Origin: Lichina pygmaea
Taxonomy: Eukaryota > Ascomycota > Lichinomycetes > Lichinales > Lichinaceae
DNA length: 64,000 bases
Direction of reading: 5' to 3'
Assembly (NCBI GenBank): GCA_963422465.1
Contig: OY730170.1
Location: forward strand, 3,696,379 to 3,760,378
A program made the translations under genes and the position numbers. Shown here piece by piece: positions 1 to 10,347 of the stretch (the first letter of the stretch is position 1; each line of letters starts with the position of its first letter). The notes under the pieces were generated by a model, which was given only the letters and a program-made list of their open reading frames with translations, was not told the DNA's origin and did not search any database.

Positions 1-940
1 TGGCAAACTTCCAGGCCGGCAAGAACTTGGAATACGTGTACAGCGACCGAAACAGCACGATACTCTTCTTGTACACGACGGGGAGGAGCGTGTTCAGATC
101 CGCAGGCTGGTCGACCGGGGCCGGGCCCAGCTCGACCGTCCAGCGTTCCAAGACGACCCTGGACGTGCTCGAGGCAACCGACGACGGCGGCCCGAGGCTC
201 GAGTTCGGAGAGGCATTGAGCATCTCTTCGACACTCCACCGCTTGCCTTGATCGTCTATGAGGACGAGAGATTGGTTCTTGGTCAGGGCCGTCATGTCAA
301 GGTAGGTCTCGATGATCATCGGCGGTGGCCGATTCGCCTCGGCGTCGCACGTCTTCCAGATCCTCCAATCTTCCCGGAAGATGTCGGTCTCGTCAATCTC
401 GACGTTGAACTGGGGGGCGATCGGGGTCAGCAGAAGGCTCGAGCGCGGGGACGAGTGCGGGGACGAGATACAGAGCGAAGGGGGCTTGAGTTTCTTCCGG
501 CAGACCTACCCATTTGTTTACCCGCTTGACGCCAGTTCCCTTGTTGTACGACGGCGGGCACGTCATGCGGGAATGGACAATGATCAAGGCAGCCTTGATG
601 AAGTAGTTCTGGAGAGTACGATCCAGCATCAGCCAACGTACAGTCCCGAGTCTCGAGATCAGGCTTCGGAAGCACCCGGATCGAGAGGACAATGACAAGG
701 AACCAATCCCTTCACCTGCACAATCTGATTCATCTTCGCCATAGCTTCTTTGCTGTGGCCGGCCAAGGGTTTGCCGGGGCCAACGACGGCCTTGTCGCCA
801 GCTCTGCCTGGCGCACCCGACGACATCCTAGGTTGAGAAGCTCGGTTCCAGTCTCGAGATTCGGCGGCGGCGCTATCATTGGGCTTCGAGGGCGCCGGCC
901 GCGGCGTGGCCTTCGAGGACGGCCGGGGAAGCTGATGCAT
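1..940 (-). CDS. atg13: Autophagy-related protein 13 (Atg13), N-terminal part, cut by the window edge
   Basis: Atg13 is the regulatory HORMA subunit of the Atg1 kinase complex that starts autophagosome formation at the pre-autophagosomal site. Three exons are inferred on the minus strand: 940-716, 608-510 and 409-1 (continuing outside the window), with introns 609-715 and 410-509. Both introns have GT..AG ends and join in phase 0. Splicing gives the family signature [17 protein letters not shown], then KRVNKWFNVEID, then an [15 protein letters not shown] block and [18 protein letters not shown]. These are typical of the Atg13 HORMA domain, which begins at about residue 69. The first ~65 residues are a Pro/Ser/Ala-rich leader, as in other fungal Atg13 proteins. 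The start is the ATG at 940-938. The C-terminal Atg1- and Atg17-binding part lies off the left edge. Identification is by recalled motifs, without a search. Confidence 0.93.
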
Positions 941-2839
941 CGTGATGGTGATGGGCCAACTAACGCGCCTCTGGCCTCGTTGCGCAGTCCGGTGGATTAT
1001 CGTATAGATTCACACGGCGGATGAAGGGGTTTGGTACGAAGCAGCGTTGTAACGAATGGATGTTGAACCCATCGACACGGCCATCGACGCAGAGGCGGTA
1101 TATCGACGCTTGCGAGACTCGTCGACCGAGTTGGACCGAGCAACAGGGAAAGAAGGGAGACGCCGGAGCTATCGCTGTGATCGGGCCAAGCTGAATCCTC
1201 GTCGTCGAGGATCAATCTCCATCTGGACGCACGGACGGACGCAACACGCTTCTGTCAGCCATGGCAGGATCGATGGAACAGTCGACGGGTGGAAAGTGCT
1301 CACCATGGACGACTGCTTCGTCCGCACCGTCTGTCGGCACCGAATGCTTGTGAGAGAGGGAGAGCAAGAGGAAGAGGGATGTTGAATCTCCCCCAGGAAC
1401 GAATGACGGGTCCTAGTCCTCGGTCGTTGACGTGGTTGCCTGGTGAATAGGTTCGACACTGCCTGGTAACGGGTCCCGGTAGCCGACAATGGGCGCGGAT
1501 CGTCAGCGTCAAGCATGCACCTTCATCCGAAGAAGGCTGGCATCGGAGAGTTTGTGCTGCAGCCAATCGAGCGTGGGACGAGGCTAGATTCGACGAACGT
1601 GCATAAGATGTTGCTTAGACCATCCGTTTTCCTCACAATACGTACGTGCAGTATGTGCAGAAGCGGAGGTGAGTACGTAGGTACCGTACCCGTAGAGTCC
1701 GATATTCTAGGTGGATTGACGAAGGCAAGAGCGACGACCAGACTTGGCTTGGGGAGGAAATAGAAGGGTCAATGGCAGGATGACTACGAGTATCAAGCAG
1801 CTTTGCACGAGTACGAGGTGGAGGTGGAGAAGCAGAAGGCCGGGGGCGTGTGACTGATGGGGATGACTCGATCCAACGGCGGGAGCTCTCCGGGCTCTTC
1901 CAAGGGTACTTGACGATACGCCGTGGGGACAGCGAGACGAGCAGTATTCTTAAGATTTGGCGCGCGGTAACCCCAACAAAGCTCCTCCGATGCTGCTGCA
2001 GGCTTACCGTAAGTCAGAGCTCATGAGACACGCCACAACTTGGCCGAGCGCAAACTCGTCTGATTACTTATGCTGTTATTGAAGCTTGCTTGACCACTCA
2101 TTTATATTCAAAGAAGTATGCAAGTTCCAAGACTATCAACCGGACGGAGCCCTGGTCACGACTCTCAGGACTAGTGGAGCATGTCATAACTCACCATACT
2201 GGGTGACCAAATCCTCGAGTCACACGTCGAATATGCGGTACTATACTTCCGTAGGGTGGTGTATTGCAAAAGCCGCTCCGCAGCCACGCACCATGACCAA
2301 CCCCCCCCTTCTTTGCCCCCTCGTGCCGCCGAACACAACCCGCAGGTCTTCTGTAGCACAGACTAAGAGAGAGAGGGAGAGAGTCACATGATCACCAGCA
2401 TTAAAGACTTGAGTGAAGAAGCTTCTCCACACCTCTAAATCAAGCAGCCTGTACGTAACGTACGTACGTACAGGATAAGCACTCTACACAGAACTCATCA
2501 GAACTATAGGTTCAACACAAGTTGATTCTTCTAAGATGGACTTGAAGCCTGCTGTATACGGTACTGTACTTGTACTCTTGAGCTCCCCTATTCCGTCTCT
2601 GCCCGACTACAGTAAGCTCCTACCGTACCTGCGAGTAGGAGCTCCCCGGGTTGTGGTGGCACCTGTCGGGCCAATACGTAGGCTCCGGCCAGACTGAGCT
2701 AAGTTCCAGGCCAAGTACATCAATGACAGATATGATGTTTGTATTAGCTTGAGAAGGACTCTTTCTCACCGTCCCCTATACCTTGCAGATCTGTCAATCA
2801 GAGATCAGGCTAGTTCTTCATGTTTGTTCCTATCCATGT

Positions 2840-2883
<44 letters not shown>

Positions 2884-3483
2884 CTTGTTGTAATTACAGA
2901 AGAGCTTCAGGTGATCTTGTAGGAAATAGGTTTCTTGGTCTGGCTGTTCGGTAGCCACCATCAAGTACACCAGGAAGCCTCTGTGCTATCTTCAACAGAG
3001 TAGTGATTACTGCGAAGAAATGTAAGCAAGCAGGTCTCTGTCTCGGCCTCTTGTATGTCCTGTACAGTACAGTAGATGCTGTAGTCGATAACGAGTGACA
3101 AGCGCAACAGAGGTATGCAGGTCCGCTGGTCTCCTTCGTGACTAGCTACCTATAGGCTCACTTGTAGCTTTCTTTCCCATACTTCTGCAGTACGCCAATT
3201 CTTATATCCATTGCCTGTGCGATCTCACACCTGTTTGCGTTGCTGTGCCACCACTACCGCAAACGCTGCCATGTTCCACTCCGTGACCATTTCCACTCCC
3301 ACATCAACACCACACTTGTTTCCACGTCGCCATCTCCCGGCTCTCAATCTTGGTCTCGGAACCAGGACTAGAGCCAGGGCCAGTCGCCAGATCGAGAGCA
3401 AGGAGGAGAGATGGGTAGACAGATCAAAGATAGAACAATTGATGGAGGGAGGGTGGTCGATCATTCCACCGACCAGTTTCGGT
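941..3483. other. Gene-poor intergenic region upstream of atg13
   Basis: No convincing gene is seen on either strand. Open frames are short (at most about 115 codons), overlap each other and resemble nothing recognised. The region lies between the atg13 start and the 3' end of the next minus-strand gene, so it should hold the atg13 promoter and the neighbour's 3' UTR. It contains a trinucleotide microsatellite near 2840-2890 and several short palindromes built on GTAC/TACGTA, for example around 2455-2475. Confidence 0.6.
2838..2890. repeat. (GTT)n microsatellite
   Basis: An almost perfect run of about 16 GTT units in intergenic DNA, ending in GTTCTTGTTG. No open reading frame is attached to it. 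Confidence 0.9.
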
Positions 3484-6117
3484 TCAGGAGAGGCCAACGA
3501 GGCGACGGTTGTGCAGAATCAACGCCATCAGTCGTTTCTCGAGCTGTTCGCCTTCCGTGGCATGTTTTGCCAGTTGCGACTCGGCGTCTTTGACTTTGCG
3601 CGCGAGGTCCTCGAGTTGGCCGATGAAGTTGTCGCTGTTGCTGTTGTCGTTGTTGCCGTTGTTGTTTTTGTTGTTTTTGTTGCTGTTGTTGTTGCTGCTG
3701 CTGCCGCTGTTGCTGATGCTGCTATTGGGAATGTTATCAGAGTTGTGGCTCCCAAACGGGATGGTCAAGATCGTCGTGCTCGGCGTAGGCGTGGTACGAT
3801 ATGGGTTGTTCACAGTAGTCCCTAGGCCGAGACCGGAAGCGAGGCTGGTTCCGAGACTGATGCCGGAGCCGGAGCCGGCTCCGGCTTGCTGGTCTTTGGC
3901 GTTCGTCGCGACAGATACGGCGGAGCTCGAAGCCGAGAGAAGTGAAGTGGACAACGGAGGTAGGTTGACGGTCACGCTCGGCGGTTTGCCGGAGAGAGCG
4001 GCGGCGGCCATGGTGTTCCAGCCCTCGGATGTGTTCACTCCGTCAGTGGCCGACGACGACGACGCCGACGCCATGGTTTGATTGAGGATTGCCAGGAACG
4101 CTCTCTGTTCGGCCTCGCCCATCTCGAGCACGCGCTGTTCGAGCTCGGCCAAGCGGGCGTCCTGGCCGGGATCGAGCCCGCGGACGACCGAGCCGCTTTG
4201 AGGCACATGTTCGCGCAGGGACTCTCGCGTCCTGACCGCGCCACCTCCGCCTGCTCCAAGGCCGCCACCCTCGAGGTGGGCCCGGTGTTTGGGCAACGTG
4301 ATGGATTTGCGGATGTGCGCGTCCTGATCGGCAAGACTGTGCTCGAGCGTCTTGCCAAACCCTGGAGCTGGGTTGAAGAAGGCTAGCGTGGCCGGGTCGA
4401 GCTCGCCTTCGGCGACGAGGCTGGTCATGATCATCGCGGGGGTCAAGTGCAGGAACTCGTCCGAGGGAGAAGCGTCAGATCTCGCTGTCGGTCCGGAACC
4501 TGCTCTGCTTTCTTTTGCGACGTCCTCTTCCGGCTTGAGCACCTGGGTCTCGATTTCGCTGTCCTTCTTTCCATCAGCGTGCGTGCCAAGGTTCTTCTCG
4601 ATCGGCTTTGCCGATTCTGCAGGCTCCTTCGCGTCGACTGCTCCGGAGGGCTCGCTTTCCCTGCCGTCGTCCTTGGCGGGCTCGATCTCGCCCGGAACGG
4701 GCGACGAGGGCCTGCTGATCGGTGTGGCGGGGACGTCGCGACGGCTGGGCCTAGGCTTGGGTTTCTTCTTTTTCCTACCGATGATCGGAGCGACTTCTTC
4801 ATCGGTCACCTTGCTGACGAGCAGGTCATCCGGTTCCTTGCGCGCTGCCTCTTTCTTCTCCGTTATTTTCTTCTCCTGTTCCTTGGCTTTCATCTGCTTC
4901 TTTGCTTCCTGCCTTTGTTTCTTCCTGAACGCCTTGGAGCTCTCACGCGTTGCCTCGGCACCCCCTCGCGCAGGTGGCGGCGAGTTGGCTCGAGAGAGTA
5001 GACCGGGTGTGCCGGAGCCTAGCTCTGACGGGTTGTCGGTCACCGGCGTTGCTGGCACCTGCGTCGAGGCGGCGCTCGACTTGTGTGTCTGAGAAGCTGC
5101 AGCTGACGATGCAGTGTCTCCGGCGGCGATGGCGATACCACGCGTTTTGTCTTGAGGCGTTGACAGCTTTGGCGTCGCGACGACCCGCAGCGTCTTTGCA
5201 GGCGGCAGTCGAGGGTTCGGTGCACTCGCCGGGGTCCTACCGGCAGAGGTTATGGGCTTCTTCTGGGATGACGTTTTGGCTGCTCCGAGAGCCGATAGGG
5301 CTTGCGTCTCTCTGATGAGCTCCCGAGTGGCGGCCATGATGTCGAGCTTTCCTGGCGGTGACCGCTTGACGGCGTCCTTTGCAGCCTTCGTTGTACCGCC
5401 TGAACCGACCTTTGTCCAGACTGCAGCTGGAGCAGTCGCCTCGGCCTTCTCCTCGGCCTCGCTTGAGCTTCGGAGGCCGCTCTGCTTCCCTGCATCAGGA
5501 ACGGACTGGGTTTGCGTAGCAGACTTCTCGACCATGACGAGAGCACCGGCTCCTGAATCGGATCCTGGTATTTCTTCACCTGTGTGCGGGGTCGCATCGG
5601 GGCTCTCCGCCGGTGATTCTGGCGGCTGCTCGTGCATGGATACCTTTGCCGTCTGCTTGATGGGTATGATGGGAAGAGCAGGCGTGATCGCTCTCAAGCT
5701 AGAAGAAGCCTCGCTCTCCGCAGGAGCGTCTCGAGCTACGACGACCCCAACGGCGGCATCACTCCGGGCGGCCGAGGGCTCTTCGGGCGGGAGTGTTATC
5801 GGAGTCGCCGTCAAGGCTTTTTGGATCTCGGCCGGCTGCTCCGCTTGTGCTTCTGCGACCTCGATCCCGCACGGAACGATAGCCCTATCGCCGACGAGAG
5901 CATCCACGGCCTCGGACGCTTCATCGAGCCCACCGATTTCTTGCTCATCTGCCCAAGGTCTCTTTGTCAGCGGCGTCAAGCTCTCACGAGTGGGGAACGT
6001 TGGTGTGACGCAAGAAATAACGACGGATGGGACGAAAATCATGGTGGTGGTTCCAACGGGGCAGCAAGGCATCTTCCAGTCGGCAGCGGCAGGCAGCTTT
6101 GCAAGCAGGCGCGTCAT
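3484..6117 (-). CDS. Low-complexity protein of unknown function, possibly the NOT4 C-terminal part
   Basis: One long uninterrupted frame on the minus strand. The first ATG is at 6117, giving 877 aa, but the frame stays open upstream to at least 6192, so an upstream exon is possible. The N-terminal half is Pro/Ser/Ala/Glu-rich and predicted disordered. A Lys/Arg-rich block (FRKKQRQEAKKQMKAKEQEK, then GRKKKKPKPRPSRRD) lies near the middle. A more ordered stretch follows (FLHLTPAMIMTSLVAEGELD ... SVVRGLDPGQDARLAELEQR). Near the end come Ser/Asn-rich runs and a final heptad-like coiled coil (LEDLARKVKDAESQLAKH...LEKRLMALI). It lies 645 bp downstream of NOT4 on the same strand and in the same frame. 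From memory, long fungal NOT4 proteins carry a tail like this, so it could be a separate gene or a NOT4 tail reached by an unrecognised intron. No enzymatic motif is seen. Confidence 0.65.
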   Translation of the reverse strand: MTRLLAKLPAAADWKMPCCPVGTTTMIFVPSVVISCVTPTFPTRESLTPLTKRPWADEQEIGGLDEASEAVDALVGDRAIVPCGIEVAEAQAEQPAEIQKALTATPITLPPEEPSAARSDAAVGVVVARDAPAESEASSSLRAITPALPIIPIKQTAKVSMHEQPPESPAESPDATPHTGEEIPGSDSGAGALVMVEKSATQTQSVPDAGKQSGLRSSSEAEEKAEATAPAAVWTKVGSGGTTKAAKDAVKRSPPGKLDIMAATRELIRETQALSALGAAKTSSQKKPITSAGRTPASAPNPRLPPAKTLRVVATPKLSTPQDKTRGIAIAAGDTASSAAASQTHKSSAASTQVPATPVTDNPSELGSGTPGLLSRANSPPPARGGAEATRESSKAFRKKQRQEAKKQMKAKEQEKKITEKKEAARKEPDDLLVSKVTDEEVAPIIGRKKKKPKPRPSRRDVPATPISRPSSPVPGEIEPAKDDGRESEPSGAVDAKEPAESAKPIEKNLGTHADGKKDSEIETQVLKPEEDVAKESRAGSGPTARSDASPSDEFLHLTPAMIMTSLVAEGELDPATLAFFNPAPGFGKTLEHSLADQDAHIRKSITLPKHRAHLEGGGLGAGGGGAVRTRESLREHVPQSGSVVRGLDPGQDARLAELEQRVLEMGEAEQRAFLAILNQTMASASSSSATDGVNTSEGWNTMAAAALSGKPPSVTVNLPPLSTSLLSASSSAVSVATNAKDQQAGAGSGSGISLGTSLASGLGLGTTVNNPYRTTPTPSTTILTIPFGSHNSDNIPNSSISNSGSSSNNNSNKNNKNNNGNNDNSNSDNFIGQLEDLARKVKDAESQLAKHATEGEQLEKRLMALILHNRRLVGLS

Positions 6118-6762
6118 TGCAGCGGGACGTTCGAAAGGATCGAGAGCCCTGAGGAGACTCTGTCCTCGGCCGGCACACCGCCGCAGGGGCACAGTTGTGA
6201 AGACGTCAAGCGTACGAAAGGGAAAAAGGTTTTTTTTTTGGTGCTCCGTTGGCGTGCGTACAAGCAGCCCTTTGAATGCGCCCTAAGATACACTGGCTCC
6301 TCGACCGGTCATGCGAGAACGCCATTACCTGTCTCTTCTCGGGGAGGATCAAACTCTTGCATTGCATGAAGCTGTCAAATGGCGAAACAAAACACCGCAA
6401 TGCAATGAGATGCCAAAAATCGAAGATCAGACGGGAGGTCGTGAGGGCAATCAGAACCAACATGGCCCGAAAGTATTCGACATGGGATGCTTGGCTTGGC
6501 AGACGCTCATACGACTGGCCTAGGCCATCGATTCGCCAAGTACTTCTCAAACCCGACCAAAGAGGAGGAAAGAGACCTACTTGAACATGAACGAACGCAG
6601 AATGGTCCGGGACACGAAAACATGCATCGTGAAATACAAGTCCAGGTCGACGAAGAATGAGAGATTTGTTGAGATGAAGCTGTTGATCACGGGCGTGTTT
6701 CTCTGTGCGCGTGTGCGCATGTGCGCGCGTGTTTGTGCCTGCCTGCCTGCCGCTGCCTGCCG
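6118..6762. other. Gap between NOT4 stop and the next minus-strand ORF
   Basis: About 645 bp with no convincing coding potential. Just after the NOT4 stop it contains a G/T-rich alternating purine-pyrimidine tract (about 6695-6735, GTGCGC repeats) and CTGCC repeats (6740-6765). A 9-10 nt T run lies at 6231-6239. On the minus strand a CTTTCGTACGCTTG segment and pyrimidine-rich DNA precede the downstream ORF, as expected for a fungal promoter. Confidence 0.5.
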
Positions 6763-7698
6763 CTACCACCGGCCGATGCCCCCACCGTACATCGCGCTGA
6801 CATGGTTGAACCCACCTTGTCCGTGGGCGCCGGCGCCATACAGTCCCTGCCCAAGGCCGGGGTTGCCGCTCTGCTGTTGCATCCTGGCGTGCAAGATGCT
6901 CGGGTCCGCAAGATCCACTACACCACCTCCGTCGCCGGAGGAAGTGTCAGCATGTCTCTGCCTCTTCCCCTTCTTCTGCTGCCGCTGCTGTTGCCGGATA
7001 CGCTGCCGTGGACCCCGGCCTCGATGGACGCCCGACTGCGGCCCGGGGGACATGCCAGGCGAGCAGGAGGCAGAGGCTGCAACCGAACCGGAGGGAAACT
7101 GCTGGAGAAAAGGAGACGTGAACTCACGCTTTCCAGGGTCGGCCGCCTGACCTCCCCCAATGCCCGCTGCGGCAGCGGCGGCGGCAGCGGCGGCGGTGGC
7201 AGCCCCCCGAGCACGAAGCATCTCGCGCAACATGTCCGACTTGTCGTCAGCGTGACCCACGTTGGCGTTTCCGAACCCTGGAGCGCCGGCGAATGTGCCG
7301 CCGAGACCTTGGCTTTGACCGAACAAGCCCCCTCCGCTGACCGGCGTAGCGGTCGCCGATTTTAGTCCGGGAGGCGGGATGGGTATGGAGCTTCCGTACA
7401 TCTGGTTGCCCAGGTGATGTTGCGTGTGGTGTCCTTGGGCCATGTGCGTGTTGTTGCCAGCCGAGCTTGGCAGCATGCTTGCCTGTTGCGCCATGAACCT
7501 GGCATTGGCCACAGGCTTCACCGTCGCCGTTGCGGAGCCGGTGTCATTGGCGAAGCTGAAGCGCGACGCCTGTCGAGCGTGACTCTGCGCCGTGAGCTGT
7601 TGTTGTTGATGCTGATGCTGATGTTGATGTTGATGTTGATGTTGATGATGCTGATGCTGATTTTGATGCTGATGGTGATGGTGATGATGATGATGATG

Positions 7699-7746
<48 letters not shown>

Positions 7747-9928
7747 ATGCTGATGCTGCTGCTGGGCGGGTCGAAAGCTGTCTGCAGGCTGTTGCTGAGC
7801 CGCGCTGAGTGCGCCAGGATACTGCTCGAAGATACCGGTGGAAGGTTGCGCGTTGGTTTTCGTCAACATGTGATGCTGAGAGGTTTGTGACGGGCCAAGG
7901 CCCCTGCCGTTTAGGACGAGGTTCGAGAGAGCGTTCATCGAGGAATATCCGGTTCCGAAGGCGGCATCGGCGCTGGTCATGCCGCCGAGCGGATGTTGAG
8001 ACGGCGGCTGGATGGGCTGTCGTTGCTGATCTCGAGACCCGACCTCTGTCGATTCCATGCCTGCGACGCCGTCCCCGATCTGGCGGACTTCCGGTTCGCC
8101 GCCGAGCTGTAGGCTCCCGCTCCCGAAGACGCCCTCGGCCTCGGCCCGTCCTGCGGCCTGCGCGACCTTTCTCGCGAGCTCCTCGTTGCGTTGTTGTGCT
8201 TGTGCAGCCCGAATCTGCTCGAGCTTCGCACCTCCATCGCGGGCAAGGAGCGACGGATAGCGCAGAAGAGCGTCGAGATCAAACCCAGAGGAGTCCACCT
8301 TGGCACAGGTGAAGCGAAAATTCGGGGAGCACACGGACTCCAGAAGCGGCCTCAGGAGGCCGAGCGATACCTTGTAAGTTAGCATGTCAGACGGGCTCGG
8401 TGCATCCGGCGACGGCGACGTGGATGGTGGGGAGGCTTGATCCTTCGTCGACGGGGCGACGGTTTCCACGGCTTCCTCCGGTACGGGTGCTTGTTTTCGT
8501 TCCGCCTGCGGTCTTCCAGTGACGGCGGCGTTGTTTACCCGGGGACTCGGGGTCGACGCGCTTGGTGTTTGACTTCCTCTTCGACTCTCTTGCTGCACGC
8601 CGCCTCGCGTAGCCCAGTGGGCCGACGACGGTAGAGCCGAACCGTCGCCACTATCGATCGGGCTCATCCCATCCTTGCTCGGATCGCGAACGATCGAGGT
8701 GGCGGCGGCAAGCGGCGGATGCTGGACTGGGGGCTGTGGATGAGGCTGACCGTGTCGGCTCCCAGCTGCGGCCACGCCGGCGGACGAGGCATGGGCCGGA
8801 CCCTGGGCGGGCCGTTGTGACGATACCGCATTCATGGACGACAGATCCTGTCGGGTAAAGCTATCCTTCTCCTCGCCAGGTTCGTGCAGGAACATGCAGC
8901 TCTTGTTCGTGCAGTTCTCGTTGCGAAGGTATGCCGCGCAGTATTTGGTCGTCCCGTACTGGGCTCTGAGAAACGGTCACGGTCAGATGACGGACCACAT
9001 GGCCAGTTCCATTGTTGGTGGTGGTGGTGGTGGTGATGGTGTTGGGGGGGGGGGGGGGGGGGGGCATACCTCAAGGTGCGTCCGCCGTTCTCCGATCCAT
9101 CAACCGCCACGATGCACCTCGCTGCATCCTCCTTGCGCGCAAAGGTCACGTGTACTCCAAGAGACTGGGGATTGTGGTTGTCTTTCGACTTGCTGACGAC
9201 AATCTTGATGATCTTACCGTACTGGCCAAAGTACTGGGAACCACGTAACGTACGCAGAAGATCCTCTTCCTTGATCTGCGGGTTCAGACCGACAACATAC
9301 ACCAAGTTCTTTTGCACGACCCGGAGACCAGCCAAGTGCTTTCGATTCAAGCTCTCGGCTTCCTTCTTCTGGGCCTCTTTCTGTCGAATCTCGGCTTTCT
9401 TGCGCGCTTGCTTCTGTAGATCGGCTTTGAACCTGGCCAGACGTTGTCGTTAGCGTCGGGCTTGCCCCTACTGTTCCTTGAAGTGAACAAGCGACGGCCC
9501 AGGCTCACTCTTCAGGGCTGATGACTTTCCACTCGATGGTCTTGTCATCGTACGGTCGTCGACATGCCGGGCATAGTCCGTTCATGTTGTTCTTGATGTT
9601 GTTGAAGCAGAACTGGCATACCTGTGTCGGTTTCGATGGTAAGCCATGGGTCGAGTCCGTTACGAGCCTGGAAGCAATGCCGTCGACAGAGGCCTGCTAT
9701 CAAGCAGAGCCACTCACTTGATATCCACATGGGCATGGTCTGAAATTGCGGTCCGAAAGATCGAGTTCTTCCACGCATAGTGGGCTGCGAAACCGGGAAG
9801 TTAGCCACGCGGTACGGTGTCAGAGAGCAAACAAGTCGTCAAGCGGACATCGAGCATCTGGCAAGAAGACGGACTGACCATGCGTCGGAGTCGTCAATGA
9901 AGCTGTCTTGCTGGACTCGGCCGGCCAT
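6763..9928 (-). CDS. not4: CCR4-NOT complex subunit 4 (NOT4), RING-type E3 ubiquitin ligase
   Basis: NOT4 is the E3 ligase of the CCR4-NOT complex, linking ubiquitylation to mRNA decay and co-translational quality control in nucleus and cytoplasm. Five exons are inferred on the minus strand: 9928-9879, 9784-9718, 9621-9509, 9432-9070 and 8965-6763. Introns are 94, 96, 76 and 104 bp, and all phases match. The product is 931 aa. An N-terminal C4C4 RING uses Cys17, 20, 34, 36, 41, 44, 56 and 59 (CPLCVEELDLSD...CPCGYQVCQFC...CPAC), the cysteine-only pattern typical of CNOT4. A basic helix follows (about 77-105), then an RRM (about 117-198, NLVYVVGL) and a CCCH zinc finger (Cys207, 216, 221, His225). 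The rest is Ser/Pro- and Gln/His-rich with a huge Q/H tract at about 595-655. The C-terminus ends GGGIGRW. The start ATG at 9928 precedes FIDD, as in orthologues. Confidence 0.93.
7596..7770 (-). repeat. Coding Gln/His tandem tract in NOT4
   Basis: Within NOT4, about 55 consecutive codons are CAG (Gln), CAT/CAC (His) or similar. They form a long Gln run, a His run and HQHQ alternation on the minus strand. The near-pure CAG stretch is at about 7701-7746 (CTG on plus). Such tracts are unstable by slippage and usually form disordered, phase-separation-prone segments. Confidence 0.95.
9044..9064 (-). repeat. C21 homopolymer inside NOT4 intron 4
   Basis: A run of 21 G on plus (C on minus) lies within a few bases of the inferred 5' splice site at 9069/9068 (GTATG then C21). 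It is followed by a CAC/ACC repeat (about 9012-9043). The run splits the RRM exon from the CCCH-finger exon. Confidence 0.9.
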
Positions 9929-10347
9929 GTCGAGAGTTGAGAGCCAGAGTCTCGATGAGACCCAGCGGCGAACCGACTATGGGAGGATGCCCGTCAAGGT
10001 CGAGCGGGTCTTGTAGATGTAAGAGTGAGACTGTATCCACGGCGGAGAAGGTTCTGCGGTCGAGTGGAGATGGGGAAGGACAACTGAAAGGACGAAACGG
10101 GTATTTGAAATTGAGAAGAGGATGGCACGGATGGCACGCGGTCGAGCTTTCGCTTACGAATTGATGCCGGGCCGAACACTGCACAATTCGCATGACTAAT
10201 ACGGTACCGTACTGGTTGGCCAAGTCACGTGGTATATCCGGATGCGGCTCTGGGAACGACCTCATCACGTTTGGTCGAGTGGTATCTGGTAGCGGAGCGC
10301 AGCAGAGCTGTCGTCAACGGGATCAGGTGCTCAGACCGCCAATAAAG
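9929..10347. promoter_or_regulatory. Shared divergent promoter region of NOT4 and the complex I 30-kDa subunit
   Basis: The two genes are transcribed away from each other, with about 419 bp between their start codons. No TATA box is obvious. A CACGTG E-box-like or bZIP-like site lies near 10227 (gtCACGTGg) and a GGTACCGTACC-type GTAC palindrome near 10202. Assignment as a bidirectional promoter is by position only. Confidence 0.5.

Noticed and set aside
941-3483. Small protein-coding genes in the 110-127 codon frames
   Set aside because: Overlapping frames on both strands, no conserved motif, no plausible splice joins found.
5252-6369. Long plus-strand open frames (344 and 245 codons) opposite the low-complexity ORF
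   Set aside because: They are antisense shadows of a GC-rich coding frame with no recognisable product.
6763-8895. Starting NOT4 at the in-frame Met of MFLHEPGEE (8895)
   Set aside because: That Met lies inside the CCCH finger. Four upstream exons restore RING and RRM with matching phases.
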